A stretch of DNA of 64,000 nt from Nocardioides oceani (lineage in GTDB: Bacteria > Actinomycetota > Actinomycetes > Propionibacteriales > Nocardioidaceae): assembly GCF_030412965.1 (NCBI RefSeq), contig NZ_JAUHJQ010000004.1:201459-265458 (forward strand), in the 5' to 3' direction. Both the position numbers and the translations under genes were made by a program. Positions 55,412-64,000 of this stretch are shown one piece after another. Below the pieces are notes generated by a model, which was given only the letters and a program-made list of their open reading frames with translations, did no database searches and was not told where the DNA came from. Within the stretch, counting starts at the first letter, position 1; every line of letters starts with the position of its first letter.

Positions 55412-56728
55412 ATGACCGAGCACGACCGCGATCCCCAGGACGCCCAGGACACCGCCCCGCTGCACGCCTACCCCGCCGGCCCGCCGCCGTCGGGCCCGCC
55501 GGCCGGCCACGGTGGCGGTGCGGCGTCCGGTGGCGCGACGCCCCCGCCCACGCCCCCGGCCCGCGGCCGCAAGGGCTTCGCGGCCGCCGTGCTGGCGGGC
55601 GCGCTGGTCGTGGGCGGCGGGGCGGGCGTCGGCGGCGCCGCGCTGTGGTCGGCGTACGACGACGAGGGCGGCTCGTCCTCGCCGGGCGCCGGGCGCACCA
55701 CCTCCCAGGTCGTCTCGACCTCCGACGACCCGGCCCCCGAGGGCTCGGTGGAGCAGGTCGCGGCCGAGGTGCTGCCCTCGGTCGTGCAGATCGAGGTCAC
55801 CGGCACCGAGGAGGCCGGGTCCGGCTCGGGGATCGTGCTCAGCTCCGACGGCCTGGTCCTCACCAACAACCACGTGATCGAGCTGGCGGCCGACGGCGGC
55901 GAGATCACGGTCGCGTTCAGCGACGGCACCCGGGCCGACGCGGAGATCCTCGGCCGCGACCCGCTGACCGACACCGCGGTCGTCCGGGCCGAGGGAGTCG
56001 AGGGCCTGACCCCGGCGACCATCGGCGACTCCGAGGCGCTCGACGTGGGCGAGCAGGTCGTCGCCATCGGCTCGCCGTTCGGTCTCGAGTCGACGGTCAC
56101 CAGCGGCATCGTCAGCGCGCTGGACCGCCCGGTCAACGTGGGCCAGGACGACGAGAACAACTCCACGACGTACCCCGCCATCCAGACCGACGCGGCGATC
56201 AACCCGGGCAACTCCGGCGGTCCGCTGGTCAACATGGCCGGCGAGGTCGTCGGCATCAACTCCTCCATCCGGACCGCCTCGAGCGGCTTGGGCTCCGAGG
56301 GCGGGTCGATCGGCCTCGGGTTCGCCATCCCCGTGGCGCCCGTCCTGCCGATCGTCGACCAGATGACCGAGGGCGAGACGCCCACGCACGCCCGCCTCGG
56401 CATCACCGTCAGCGACCCCGGCGCGCGCACGACGACCGATGCCCCCGGCCTGCCCGACGAGGACCTGCAGGAGTCCCCGGCGGCCTCGCCGGACGTGCTC
56501 GGCGCCGAGGTGGTCGAGATCGGCGACGGATCGACCGCGGGCGGCGCGGGCATCGAGGTCGGCGACGTCATCACCGCCGTCGACGACACCTCGATCACCA
56601 GCGCGGACTCGCTGGTGGCGACGATCCGCTCCTACCGCCCCGGTGACCAGGTCAGCGTGACGTTCGTCCGCGACGGCGAGGAGCAGACCGTCGACCTCGA
56701 GCTGGACTCCGACGCGGCGGACGGCTGA
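55412..56728 (+). CDS. HtrA/DegP-like membrane serine protease with PDZ domain
   Basis: 438 residues: a Pro/Gly-rich cytoplasmic tail (1-52), a membrane helix (about 54-78), a Ser/Asp linker, and a trypsin-like domain with H154 ('TNNHVIEL'), D187 ('LTDTAVV') and S268 ('NPGNSGGPLV'); a PDZ domain follows at about 330-425. It is an envelope quality-control protease, like PepD/HtrA of mycobacteria. The ATG follows GTGGAG. The intergenic region with the ligase gene contains a CRP-type site. Confidence 0.93.
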   Translation: MTEHDRDPQDAQDTAPLHAYPAGPPPSGPPAGHGGGAASGGATPPPTPPARGRKGFAAAVLAGALVVGGGAGVGGAALWSAYDDEGGSSSPGAGRTTSQVVSTSDDPAPEGSVEQVAAEVLPSVVQIEVTGTEEAGSGSGIVLSSDGLVLTNNHVIELAADGGEITVAFSDGTRADAEILGRDPLTDTAVVRAEGVEGLTPATIGDSEALDVGEQVVAIGSPFGLESTVTSGIVSALDRPVNVGQDDENNSTTYPAIQTDAAINPGNSGGPLVNMAGEVVGINSSIRTASSGLGSEGGSIGLGFAIPVAPVLPIVDQMTEGETPTHARLGITVSDPGARTTTDAPGLPDEDLQESPAASPDVLGAEVVEIGDGSTAGGAGIEVGDVITAVDDTSITSADSLVATIRSYRPGDQVSVTFVRDGEEQTVDLELDSDAADG

Positions 56729-56750
56729 CCCGGCACCGACGGCGGGCGGC

Positions 56751-57788
56751 TCACAGCCGCTTCTGGAACTCCCCCAGCCGGGCCACCGGCTCGAAGCCGA
56801 GCAGCTCGTTGACCGCGATCATGTGGTCGTTGACCTCGGCGTTGTAGGTCAGCAGGTGGGTGATGTCGGGGCGCTGGTCCTGCAGCTGGCGCAGGTTGGC
56901 GACCTTGACCGCCAGCCCGAGCCGGTGCCCGCGGTGGGCGCGCCGCACCAGCGTGCCCCACTGGTAGGCGCGGCCCGGCTCGTGCACGGTCGTCGCCAGG
57001 TCGGTGTAGGCGACGACCGACCCGTCGGGGGCGAGCGCGACGGTGTTGTACTTGCGGCGGCCCTGCCGGGCCACGACCGCCTCGTGCTCGCGGACCGCCT
57101 CCGGGTCGGCCCGCTCCGGCTCGAGCGCCAGGTCGCCGGTCGGCGCCTCGGTCATCAGCGAGGCGGTCACCTCGGCCCACCCGTCGAGCAGCTCGTCGGG
57201 GACCGGTCCGACCCAGGACCGCAGGGTGTACGCCGCGTGGTGCGGCGCGGCCTCGGCCGCCAGCCGGTCGAGCAGCCCCGCGTCCACCGGCAGCCGGACC
57301 CGCCGCTGCACGTCGCCGAGCCCGAGGGCGTACCCGCGGGCGCGGGCGAACTCCGGGCCGCACTCCCCCGCGCCGTCCGGCCCGGCGGCGTACGCGTAGT
57401 GCGCCTCGGCGAGCAGGATGGTGCGGCCGCGCTCGCGGGCGACCTGCTCGAGGTGCTCCAGCACCCGGGTGCCGTGCCCGCGGCGCCGGTGCTCGGGGAG
57501 GACGTGCACGGTGAGGTCGGCCCGGTCGAGGTTGTCGTGCAGCGGCGTCCGCATCCAGCCCGCGGCGACCACGGCGGCGTCGGGCCCGTCGCCGAGCACC
57601 CCGCTCCAGGCGTCGACGCGGTAGCCGGAGGCCGGCAGCTGCATCAGCGCGCGGACCTCCTCCAGCTGCCAGACGGTCGCGGTGTCCTCGTGCCCGTGCG
57701 CCTCGGCCACGGCGTACGTCGCGTGCCAGGCCTCCAGCGCGGCGTCGTCGAAGGGGTCGACCTCGACGACCCGCAGCGCGCTGGTCAT
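56751..57788 (-). CDS. Double-domain GNAT acetyltransferase (paralogue 2)
   Basis: 345 residues with two GNAT units: 'VHVLPEHRRRGHGTRVLEHLEQVA' in the first and '[25 protein letters not shown]' in the second. It is clearly related in layout and in the second loop (RGHRLGLA) to the protein at 48099-49103, so the two are paralogues. The terminal 'NAEVNDHMIAVNELLGFEPV' parallels '[20 protein letters not shown]' of the other. The substrate is unknown. The ATG overlaps the ABC-F stop by 4 bp, so it is co-expressed with that gene. Confidence 0.87.
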   Translation of the reverse strand: MTSALRVVEVDPFDDAALEAWHATYAVAEAHGHEDTATVWQLEEVRALMQLPASGYRVDAWSGVLGDGPDAAVVAAGWMRTPLHDNLDRADLTVHVLPEHRRRGHGTRVLEHLEQVARERGRTILLAEAHYAYAAGPDGAGECGPEFARARGYALGLGDVQRRVRLPVDAGLLDRLAAEAAPHHAAYTLRSWVGPVPDELLDGWAEVTASLMTEAPTGDLALEPERADPEAVREHEAVVARQGRRKYNTVALAPDGSVVAYTDLATTVHEPGRAYQWGTLVRRAHRGHRLGLAVKVANLRQLQDQRPDITHLLTYNAEVNDHMIAVNELLGFEPVARLGEFQKRL

Positions 57789-59482
57789 CGGGCGCGCGCC
57801 ACCCGTCCCTCGTCCCAGACCGGGCCGTCGGACTCGTAGACCTCACCGTCCGCGCCGTAGACCAGGAACCGGTCGAAGCCGCGGGCGAACCAGCGGTCGT
57901 GCGTCACCGCCAGCACCGTCCCCTCGAACGCCGCGAGCCCCTCCTCCAGCGCCTCGGCGCTCTGCACGTCGAGGTTGTCCGTCGGCTCGTCGAGCAGCAG
58001 CAGCGTGGCTCCGGACAGCTCGAGCAGCAGGATCTGGAACCGCGCCTGCTGGCCGCCGCTGAGCGACTCGAAGGCCTGGTCGCCGGCGTGCGCGAGCTCG
58101 TAGCGGTCGAGCACCCGCGCCGCCTGCTCGCGGCCCATCCCCTTGCGTCCGTCGGGGTGCCCGTCGCCGCGGTGCAGGACCTCCAGCAGCGTCCGCCCGA
58201 GCAGCTCGGGGTGCTCGTGGGTCTGCACGAACCAGCCGGGCCGGACCCGCGCACCGAGCTTGGCCCTACCGGTGTGGGCCACGGGCCGGATGTCGACCTC
58301 CCCCACCGGACGGTGCTCGACGTCGGGGTCGCTGCCGCCGGCGGCGAGCAGCCGCAGGAAGTGCGACTTGCCCGAGCCGTTCGAGCCGAGGACGGCTACC
58401 CGCTCGCCGTACCAGACCTCGAGGTCGAAGGGGCGCATCAGCCCGGTCAGCTCCAGCTGCTCGCAGACGACCGCGCGCTTGCCGGTGCGGCCGCCCTTGA
58501 GCCGCATCGAGACCTGCTGCTCGCGGGGCTGCTCGGTCGGCGGGCCGGCCTCCTCGAACTTCCGCAGCCGGGTCTGCGCCGCGCGGTACTGGCTCGACAT
58601 CCCGTCGTTGTACTCGGACTTGACCTTCAGCCGCAGGACGAGCGCCTTGAGCTTGGCGTGCTCCTCGTCCCACCGCTTGCGCATCTCCTCGAAGCGCGCG
58701 AAACGGTCGGTGCGGGCCTGGTGGTACGACGCGAAGCCGCCCGGATGGGTCCACACGCTGTTGCCGGTGCCGGGCCCGCCGGCGCCGAGCTCGACGGTGA
58801 CGACCCGGGTCGCGGTGTTGTCCAGCAGCTCGCGGTCGTGGCTGACCATCAGGACGGTCTTGTCCGACTCGCGGATCCGACCCTCGAGCCAGATCTTGCC
58901 CGGGACGTCGAGGTAGTTGTCCGGCTCGTCGAGCAGCAGCACCTGGTCGGGCCCGCGGAGCAGGAACTCCAGCACCAGCCGCTTCTGCTCACCGCCGCTG
59001 AGGGTGGTCAGCTCGCGGTACTTCACCCGGTCGTAGGGCAGGCCGAGCGCGGCGGTCGTGCAGACGTCCCAGGTGACCTCGACGTCGTAGCCGCCGGCGT
59101 CGGCGTACTCCCCCAGCGCCGTGGCGTAGGCCAGCTGGGTGCGCTCGTCGTCGGTCTCCATGAGCGCGACCTCGAGCCGGTCGACCTCCGCCGCGGCCGC
59201 AAGCACCCGCGGGGGGGACACGCTCAGCAGCAGGTCGGCCACGGTGGTCGAGCCGTGCGCGACCTGCTGGCGCATGATGCCCAGGCCGCCGCTGCGCGTG
59301 ACCACGCCCGCGTGCGGCTGCAGCTCGCCGGTGACGATCCGCAGCAGCGTCGTCTTGCCGGCGCCGTTGGCGCCGACGAGCGCGACCTTCTGGCCCTCCC
59401 CGACGCGGAACGACACGTCGTCGAGCAGCACCCGCCCGTCCGGCAGCTCGTAGCGCACCCCGGCGACGTCCACGTGTCCCAC
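57785..59482 (-). CDS. ABC-F family ATPase (ribosome-associated, duplicated ABC)
   Basis: 565 residues, two ATP-binding cassettes with no membrane domain. First: Walker A 'GANGAGKTTL' (about 37-46), signature 'LSGGEQKRL', Walker B 'VLLLDEPDNYLDV'. Second: 'GSNGSGKSHF', 'LSGGQQARF', 'LLLLDEPTDNLDV'. The Lys/Arg-rich linker between them (about 255-320) is the P-site tRNA-interaction motif of translation ABC-F proteins. A role in rescuing stalled ribosomes or drug protection is possible; the exact subtype is not clear. The start is GTG with an ACAAT-type -10 close by. Confidence 0.92.
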   Translation of the reverse strand: MGHVDVAGVRYELPDGRVLLDDVSFRVGEGQKVALVGANGAGKTTLLRIVTGELQPHAGVVTRSGGLGIMRQQVAHGSTTVADLLLSVSPPRVLAAAAEVDRLEVALMETDDERTQLAYATALGEYADAGGYDVEVTWDVCTTAALGLPYDRVKYRELTTLSGGEQKRLVLEFLLRGPDQVLLLDEPDNYLDVPGKIWLEGRIRESDKTVLMVSHDRELLDNTATRVVTVELGAGGPGTGNSVWTHPGGFASYHQARTDRFARFEEMRKRWDEEHAKLKALVLRLKVKSEYNDGMSSQYRAAQTRLRKFEEAGPPTEQPREQQVSMRLKGGRTGKRAVVCEQLELTGLMRPFDLEVWYGERVAVLGSNGSGKSHFLRLLAAGGSDPDVEHRPVGEVDIRPVAHTGRAKLGARVRPGWFVQTHEHPELLGRTLLEVLHRGDGHPDGRKGMGREQAARVLDRYELAHAGDQAFESLSGGQQARFQILLLELSGATLLLLDEPTDNLDVQSAEALEEGLAAFEGTVLAVTHDRWFARGFDRFLVYGADGEVYESDGPVWDEGRVARAR

Positions 59483-59537
59483 GAGGGGAGATTGTCCGTG
59501 GTCGGGGACCGGAGGGCGACCGGATTACGCCCCTCGG

Positions 59538-60134
59538 TCACTCGAGCGCGATCGAGCCCTCCGGCGCCTCGACCGTGTCCCGGACGTCGGTGCCCTTCAG
59601 CCGCAGGACGGTCTGCCGGACCCTGAGCTCGCCGGTCCCCACCGCCTCGACCGGCACGGAGAAGGTCAGCTCGCCCGCACCGGCGCCCATGGAGGAGAAC
59701 CCCGTGGACACCGGGACCCACTCGCCCTCGGCGTTCTTGCGCAGCAGGGTCATCCGGGGGTTCCGCGGGATGCCGTAGGCCGCCTTGTAGGAGCGCTTGC
59801 CGACCGCGAACCAGGTGGTGGCGAGGTGGGCGTTGTCGCCGCCGAGCAGCGAGCGGCCGTGGCGGACCTCGAAGGTCAGGATGTCCAGGCGCTCGGCGTC
59901 CCCGGAGACGACCGGCTCGGGCGCGACCTCGACCCGCACCTTGCGCACGTCGGTCGCCCCCACCAGCCACGGCTCGGCCGAGCCGGTGACATCGCCCTTC
60001 GGGTCGCTCGCGGCGACGCCGACGCCCTCCTCGGGAGCGGCGGCGGGGGCGCTCGTGGCCGGGGCGAGCGGCACGGCGAGGGAGAGGGCGAGCGGCAGGG
60101 GCGCGAGGGCCACGGAGGCGCGGAAGCGGGTCAT
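59538..60134 (-). CDS. Secreted protein of unknown function
   Basis: 198 residues: signal peptide to about residue 31 ('MTRFRASVALAPLPLALSLAVPLAPATSA'), then a beta-rich mature domain beginning 'DPKGDVTGS', ending 'VEAPEGSIALE'. The 'DPxGD' start is common in secreted actinobacterial beta-sandwich proteins. I do not recognise a named family and assign no function. It is divergent from the secreted hydrolase gene and follows the ABC-F gene in position but has its own AAGGGT -10-like hexamer 6 nt before the ATG. Confidence 0.75.
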   Translation of the reverse strand: MTRFRASVALAPLPLALSLAVPLAPATSAPAAAPEEGVGVAASDPKGDVTGSAEPWLVGATDVRKVRVEVAPEPVVSGDAERLDILTFEVRHGRSLLGGDNAHLATTWFAVGKRSYKAAYGIPRNPRMTLLRKNAEGEWVPVSTGFSSMGAGAGELTFSVPVEAVGTGELRVRQTVLRLKGTDVRDTVEAPEGSIALE

Positions 60135-60216
60135 GGCCCCACCCTTCCCCGCGCGGTCGCCGTCACTCCTCTCGATCACCGGGCGGAGACGCCGGCGCGG
60201 CGCTAGCGTCCCCGGC

Positions 60217-61392
60217 GTGAGGTCCACCGCGCGCCGCCGCGCCACCACAGCCCTGTCCGCGCTGCTCCCCGCCGTCCTCGCTGCCGGCGCCCTCGCGCTC
60301 GGCCCGGTGGCCGTCCCCGCGCCGGCGACGGCGGCAGCCACCGGCGAGGCGACGGTCCCCGGCCCCACGGCGTACGCCGAGGACGGACCGTACGGTGTCG
60401 GGCAGCGCACCATGCGCCTGCCGTCGGGGGCCCCAGTCGAGGTCTGGTACCCGACCCGCCCGGCCGACGTCGCCGGGGAGCCCGCCGGCACCTACGACAT
60501 CGTCGACTGGCTGCCGCCGGTCCTCCAGGGGCTCCTGCCGGAGGGCGCCAGCGTCACGCACCCGAGCGGTGGCGTGCGGCGCGCGCCGATCGCGCGGCGC
60601 GGCTTCCCCCTCGTGGTCTTCAGCCACGGGTTCGCCGGCTTCCGCCAGCAGTCGGCCTTCCTGACCGCGGCGGTGGCGTCGTGGGGCTACGTCGTCGCGG
60701 CGCCCGACCACCGCAGCCGCACCATGACCACCGTGCTCGGCGGCGAGGCCGGCACCACCACCGACGTGCAGGACCTGCGCGACACGATCACGCTCCTCGG
60801 CACGAAGTCGCGCACGAAGAAGAGCTGGCTCCACGAGCGCGTCGACATGACGCGCGTCGGCGCGGTCGGCCACTCCGCCGGCGGCCGCGCGGTGGAGAAC
60901 CTCGCCGTCGCCGACGCCCGCGTCGACACCTGGGTCGCCATGGCCGGTGCCGCGACCGGCGCGCTCGACGAGGGCGCCACCGAGGTGCCGACCCAGCCCG
61001 GGCTGCTGCTCGTCGGCGGCGCCGACCAGATCGTCACGCGCGAACGGATGGAGGCGGCGTACGTCGCGATGAGCGCGCCGAAGCGCTGGGTCGAGCTCGG
61101 CGGCGCCGGGCACCTCGCCTTCAGCGACCTGTGCGAGGTCGGCGACGGCGAGGCCGGCCTGCTGTCGGTCGCGGACCTGCTCGGCTTCCCGATCCCGGCC
61201 ACCCTGGTCCGGCTCGCCTCCGACGGCTGCATCGACCCCGCGCTGGCGGCCGTCGACGCCTGGCCCGCGATCCGCCACGTCGTCGTCGCCCAGCTGCGCT
61301 CGGTGCTCGGCCCCGACCAGGCGGCACCGGCGCTCGACGGGCTCGTCGAGGCCTGGCCGGGCGTCGTCACCGACAGCCGCAGCGCCTCCTAG
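60217..61392 (+). CDS. Secreted alpha/beta hydrolase (PAF-acetylhydrolase/polyester-hydrolase-like)
   Basis: 391 residues. Signal peptide at 1-41, with an Arg-rich start ('RSTARRRATTALSALL') that could be twin-arginine. Core motifs: 'PLVVFSHGFAGFRQQ' (oxyanion loop), nucleophile Ser in 'VGHSAGGRAV' (about 222), and His in 'GGAGHLAFSDLC'. The arrangement resembles the platelet-activating-factor acetylhydrolase/cutinase-like esterases of Actinobacteria. The substrate is unknown. The GTG is exactly 7 nt behind TAGCGT (60204-60209). A hairpin at 61425-61451 lies behind it. Confidence 0.86.
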   Translation: MRSTARRRATTALSALLPAVLAAGALALGPVAVPAPATAAATGEATVPGPTAYAEDGPYGVGQRTMRLPSGAPVEVWYPTRPADVAGEPAGTYDIVDWLPPVLQGLLPEGASVTHPSGGVRRAPIARRGFPLVVFSHGFAGFRQQSAFLTAAVASWGYVVAAPDHRSRTMTTVLGGEAGTTTDVQDLRDTITLLGTKSRTKKSWLHERVDMTRVGAVGHSAGGRAVENLAVADARVDTWVAMAGAATGALDEGATEVPTQPGLLLVGGADQIVTRERMEAAYVAMSAPKRWVELGGAGHLAFSDLCEVGDGEAGLLSVADLLGFPIPATLVRLASDGCIDPALAAVDAWPAIRHVVVAQLRSVLGPDQAAPALDGLVEAWPGVVTDSRSAS

Positions 61393-61424
61393 CCGCCTCC
61401 CAGCCGCCCCGCCCCGCCTGCGCG

Positions 61425-61451
61425 ACCCCGGACGCTCCATGCACCCGGGGT
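61425..61451 (+). terminator. Hairpin behind secreted hydrolase gene
   Basis: ACCCCGG-N13-CCGGGGT, 7-bp arms, about 33 bp past the stop at 61392 and 49 bp before the next -10. No T-tract. Confidence 0.45.
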
Positions 61452-61512
61452 GTTGCCCAGGTCCCATGCAAAGCGGCGGCGCGCGGCCAGACCACTCTTT
61501 AGGATGAGGCGC

Positions 61513-62478
61513 GTGACGCAGGTCGAGGAGGTCCCCGGACCCCCGTCGACCGACCCCGGGCCGGCGCCCGGCCGTCGCACCCGGCGAGGTGCCCGCGTCG
61601 CGGCCATGGCGGCGTACGCCGTCGCGCTGGTGGTGTGGTCGGAGCTGCTCGGCATCCCGAACGACACCGTCCAGGTGTTCCTGTGGCTGTGGCTGGCCAC
61701 GATCGCCTGGAACGTCCAGGAGCCCGCCCGCCACCACCTGCAGTTCCTGCGGGACTGGTGGCCGCCGGTGGTGGGCCTGGTCATCTACTTCTACAGCCGC
61801 GGCCTGACCGACGAGCTCGGGCTGCCGGTGCACGTCACCATGCCGATCCGCGTCGACGAGTGGCTCGGCGGCGGCACGACGCCGACCGAGCACCTGCAGG
61901 CCGCCTGGTGCGGCGACCCGTGCCTGCGCGACAGCTCGCCGCGGTGGTACGACGCCGCGCTGACCACCGTCTACGCCTCGCACTTCGTCACCGGCCTGAC
62001 GCTCGCCGCCGTGCTGTGGCTGCGCAGCCGGCCGGAGTGGGTGCGGTGGATGCGGCGCTACCTGGCGATCAACTTCGGCGCGCTGGTGGTCTACATCCTC
62101 TACCCGATGGCACCGCCGTGGATGGCCTCGCGCGACGGCTACCTGGGCGAGGTCACCCGGATCACCAGCCGCGGGTGGGCCGACCTCGGCCTGGGTCGCT
62201 TCGACCTGGTGCTGCAGGGTGTCGGCAACCCGGTCGCCGCGATGCCGTCGCTGCACGCAGGGATCGCGTTCCTCGTCGCCGGCTACGGCGTCCTCCGGCT
62301 CCGGACCCGCTGGCGGTGGCTGCTCGCGGCGTACCCCCTCGCGATGTCGCTGGCACTCGTCTACTTCGCCGAGCACTACGTGATCGACGTCGTCGCCGGC
62401 GCCGCGCTCGCCGGGCTGGTGCTCGCGGGCTGCGGCTGGTGGGAGCGCCGCCAGGACCGCGCGCCGGCCGCGCGCTGA
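61513..62478 (+). CDS. PAP2/AUR1-like membrane phosphatase or phosphotransferase
   Basis: 321 residues with about six membrane helices. The PAP2 active-site motifs are 'AAMPSLHAGIAFLVAGYG' (C2) and 'AEHYVIDVVAGAALAG' (C3), with the 'YPMAPPWMA' segment typical of the inositolphosphorylceramide synthase (AUR1)-like group. Possible role: phosphatidylinositol or polyprenyl-phosphate metabolism in the membrane. GTG 61513 is 7 nt behind TAGGAT (61500-61505); an ATG at 61504 overlaps that hexamer and was rejected. Confidence 0.87.
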   Translation: MTQVEEVPGPPSTDPGPAPGRRTRRGARVAAMAAYAVALVVWSELLGIPNDTVQVFLWLWLATIAWNVQEPARHHLQFLRDWWPPVVGLVIYFYSRGLTDELGLPVHVTMPIRVDEWLGGGTTPTEHLQAAWCGDPCLRDSSPRWYDAALTTVYASHFVTGLTLAAVLWLRSRPEWVRWMRRYLAINFGALVVYILYPMAPPWMASRDGYLGEVTRITSRGWADLGLGRFDLVLQGVGNPVAAMPSLHAGIAFLVAGYGVLRLRTRWRWLLAAYPLAMSLALVYFAEHYVIDVVAGAALAGLVLAGCGWWERRQDRAPAAR

Positions 62479-62509
62479 CCTCGCCCACGCGCCGGGCAGG
62501 ATGGCCCGC

Positions 62510-63661
62510 ATGGACCTGAGCCTGACCGACGAGCAGGAGGGCTTCCGAGCGCTGGCGCGGGAGTTCCTCGAGCGCGAAGCCGTGCCGCACCGGGTCGAGT
62601 GGGACCGGCGCGAGGCCGTCGACACCGCGATCGTCCCGGCGATGGCGGAGATCGGGTTCTTCGGGCTGACCATCCCCGAGGAGTACGGCGGGCTCGGCGG
62701 TGACTACCTGACGTACGTGCTCGCCATGGAGGAGCTCGGCCGCGCCGACTCCGCCCTGCGCGGCATCGTGTCGGTCTCCAACGGCCTGGTCGGCAAGTCG
62801 ATCCTCGCCGCGGGGACCGAGGAGCAGAAGCAGGAGTGGCTGCCGCGGATCGCGTCCGGCGAGGTGCTCGGCTGCTTCGGCCTGACCGAGCCCGACACCG
62901 GGTCCGACGCCGGCAACCTGACCTCGCGGGCGGTGCGCGACGGCGACGACTACCTCATCACCGGGCGCAAGCAGTTCATCACCAACGGCACGTGGGCGCA
63001 GGTCGCCCTGGTCTTCGCGCGCACCGGCGGGCCGGGCGCGCGCGGCGTCACGGCGTTCCTCGTCCCCACCGACGCGCCGGGCTTCGAGGCGCGCGAGATC
63101 AAGGGCAAGCTCGGCCTGCGCGGCCAGGCGACCGCGGAGCTGTTCCTCGACGACGTGCGGGTGCCGGCGTCCGCGCGCCTCGGCGAGGACGGGCAGGGCT
63201 TCAAGATCGCGATGACGACCCTCGACAAGGGCCGGGTGTCGGTCGCGGCCGGCTGCGTCGGGATCGTGCAGGGCTGCCTGGAGTCAGCGGTCTCCTACGC
63301 GACGACGCGGACCCAGTTCGGGCGGCCCATCGCCGGCTTCCAGCTCGTGCAGGACATGATCGCCGACATCTCCCTCGACGCCGACGCCGCGCGCCTGCTG
63401 GTCTGGCGGTGCGCGGACCTGATCGACCGCGGGCAGCCGTTCGGCGTGGCCGCCTCGAAGGCGAAGCTGTTCGCGTCCGAGGCCGCGGTCCGCGCCGCGA
63501 ACAACGCGATCCAGGTGCACGGCGGTGCCGGGTACGTCGATGAGTACCCCGCCCAGAAGTACCTTCGCGACGCCCGCGTGATGACCCTCTACGAGGGCAC
63601 CAGCCAGGTGCAGAAGCTGCTCATCGGGCGCGCCGAGACCGGCATCAGCGCCTTCGTCTGA
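62510..63661 (+). CDS. Acyl-CoA dehydrogenase
   Basis: 383 residues, canonical size. FAD/substrate motifs: 'GCFGLTEPDTGSDAGNLTSRAV' (about 123-144), 'RKQFITNGTWAQVALVFART' and 'YATTRTQFGRPIAGFQLVQD'; the catalytic base is the Glu in 'TLYEGTSQVQ'. Introduces the alpha-beta double bond in an acyl-CoA; closest in my memory to short/branched-chain or glutaryl-type enzymes. The ATG is exactly 7 nt behind CAGGAT (62497-62502). The next gene, an esterase, follows after 33 bp on the same strand. Confidence 0.94.
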   Translation: MDLSLTDEQEGFRALAREFLEREAVPHRVEWDRREAVDTAIVPAMAEIGFFGLTIPEEYGGLGGDYLTYVLAMEELGRADSALRGIVSVSNGLVGKSILAAGTEEQKQEWLPRIASGEVLGCFGLTEPDTGSDAGNLTSRAVRDGDDYLITGRKQFITNGTWAQVALVFARTGGPGARGVTAFLVPTDAPGFEAREIKGKLGLRGQATAELFLDDVRVPASARLGEDGQGFKIAMTTLDKGRVSVAAGCVGIVQGCLESAVSYATTRTQFGRPIAGFQLVQDMIADISLDADAARLLVWRCADLIDRGQPFGVAASKAKLFASEAAVRAANNAIQVHGGAGYVDEYPAQKYLRDARVMTLYEGTSQVQKLLIGRAETGISAFV

Positions 63662-63694
63662 CCCGTCCCCGACCCTTCTCCAGGAGGACCCTCC

Positions 63695-64000
63695 GTGCCG
63701 ATCGACCCCCAGCTCGACGTGCTGCTCCAGCTCATGGCCGGCTCCGGCCACCCGCCCATGTGGGAGCAGACCCCCGAGGACGCCCGCCGGGGCTTCCGCG
63801 TCCTCACCGTCGACCTGCGCGACCCGGCGTCCGTGCCGGAGGTCGCCGCCGTCGAGGACGTCACCGTTCCCGGCGCCGCCGGATCGCTGCCCGCCCGGGT
63901 CTACCGGCCGCGCGCGGACGCCGGTCCACTGCCGACCGTCGCGTTCTTCCACGGCGGCGGGTTCGTCATCGGCGACCTCGACACCCACGACCTCACCTGC
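63695..64000 (+). CDS. Alpha/beta hydrolase, HSL (hormone-sensitive lipase) family, truncated by window end
   Basis: The first 102 codons only; the frame is open at base 64000. 'PARVYRPRAD...VAFFHGGGFVIGDLDTHD' contains the HGGGF oxyanion motif of the HSL/Lip family. The nucleophile and acid residues lie outside the window. The GTG follows a strong CAGGAGGA ribosome-binding site (63681-63688). It is probably co-transcribed with the acyl-CoA dehydrogenase, hinting at breakdown of an ester-containing lipid. Confidence 0.85.
   Translation, partial: MPIDPQLDVLLQLMAGSGHPPMWEQTPEDARRGFRVLTVDLRDPASVPEVAAVEDVTVPGAAGSLPARVYRPRADAGPLPTVAFFHGGGFVIGDLDTHDLTC

Overview
The base composition (very GC-rich, with third codon positions almost all G or C), many GTG starts and the gene families present (mycothiol-dependent formaldehyde dehydrogenase MscR, GuaB3, UdgX with the KRRIH motif, F420-dependent luciferase-like oxidoreductase) point to an actinobacterial chromosome. 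I judge it to be a member of the Nocardioidaceae, most likely Nocardioides or a close relative. This rests on gene content and on repeats I recognise from that group, not on a search. From memory, the gene order also follows the Mycobacterium tuberculosis segment running from guaA through choD, guaB3/guaB2, groEL1/groES, tsaD/rimI/tsaB/tsaE/alr, nnr and glmS to glmM/rpsI/rplM. The window is therefore mostly conserved core chromosome with accessory pieces in the gaps.

Layout. 1-5.4 kb: a truncated secreted protein, a tiny GPGGY membrane protein, UdgX, DUF3140, a serine beta-lactamase-like hydrolase, an F420 (LLM) oxidoreductase and guaA. 5.9-13.2 kb: a minus-strand lipid/steroid-type catabolic block (APH-like kinase, CrtC/AttH-like protein, two aldehyde dehydrogenases, a ChoD-like GMC oxidoreductase). 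13.3-13.9 kb: repeat island 1. 13.9-23.9 kb: glpD, a secreted GH13 amylase with an X25 module, a nitrilase-like hydrolase, rnhA, guaB3, guaB, repeat island 2 and an ACT-GNAT protein. 24-30.2 kb: a membrane glycosyltransferase, groEL/groES with CIRCE elements, a THUMP-like methyltransferase and a B12-binding-domain protein. 30.2-36.1 kb: mscR with its MBL-fold partner, a SigE-family sigma factor with a membrane partner, and an MMPL transporter. 36.2-45.2 kb: the t6A/alanine racemase operon (tsaD, rimI, tsaB, GNAT-tsaE fusion, alpha/beta hydrolase, alr, nnr), broken by two plus-strand accessory genes, then acpS. 45.2-53.7 kb: glmS, coaA, double-GNAT, glmM, rpsI, rplM, gltA, HAD hydrolase. 53.7-64 kb: acyl-CoA ligase, HtrA-type protease, a second double-GNAT, ABC-F protein, two secreted proteins, a PAP2/AUR1-like membrane enzyme, acyl-CoA dehydrogenase and a truncated HSL-type esterase.

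How genes work together. guaB, guaB3, rnhA and the nitrilase-like gene are nearly contiguous, and the last three are joined by 4-bp overlaps. guaA completes GMP synthesis nearby. The APH/CrtC-like/ALDH genes and the SSDH/GMC pair look like one oxidation pathway. A KstR-like operator lies at the head of the first group, and an almost identical operator lies on the promoter of the F420 oxidoreductase 10 kb away. Many first-in-operon genes have a -10 hexamer exactly 7 nt before the start codon, the signature of leaderless mRNAs.

The least ordinary material is non-coding. Two long composite repeat islands have homologous heads and reiterated tails that abut stop codons. A family of 52-bp palindromes has two inverted copies bracketing an AbiEi/endonuclease-like gene. 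A large stem-loop ends 3 nt from the start of a B12-binding-domain protein that lacks the cobalamin-ligating histidine.
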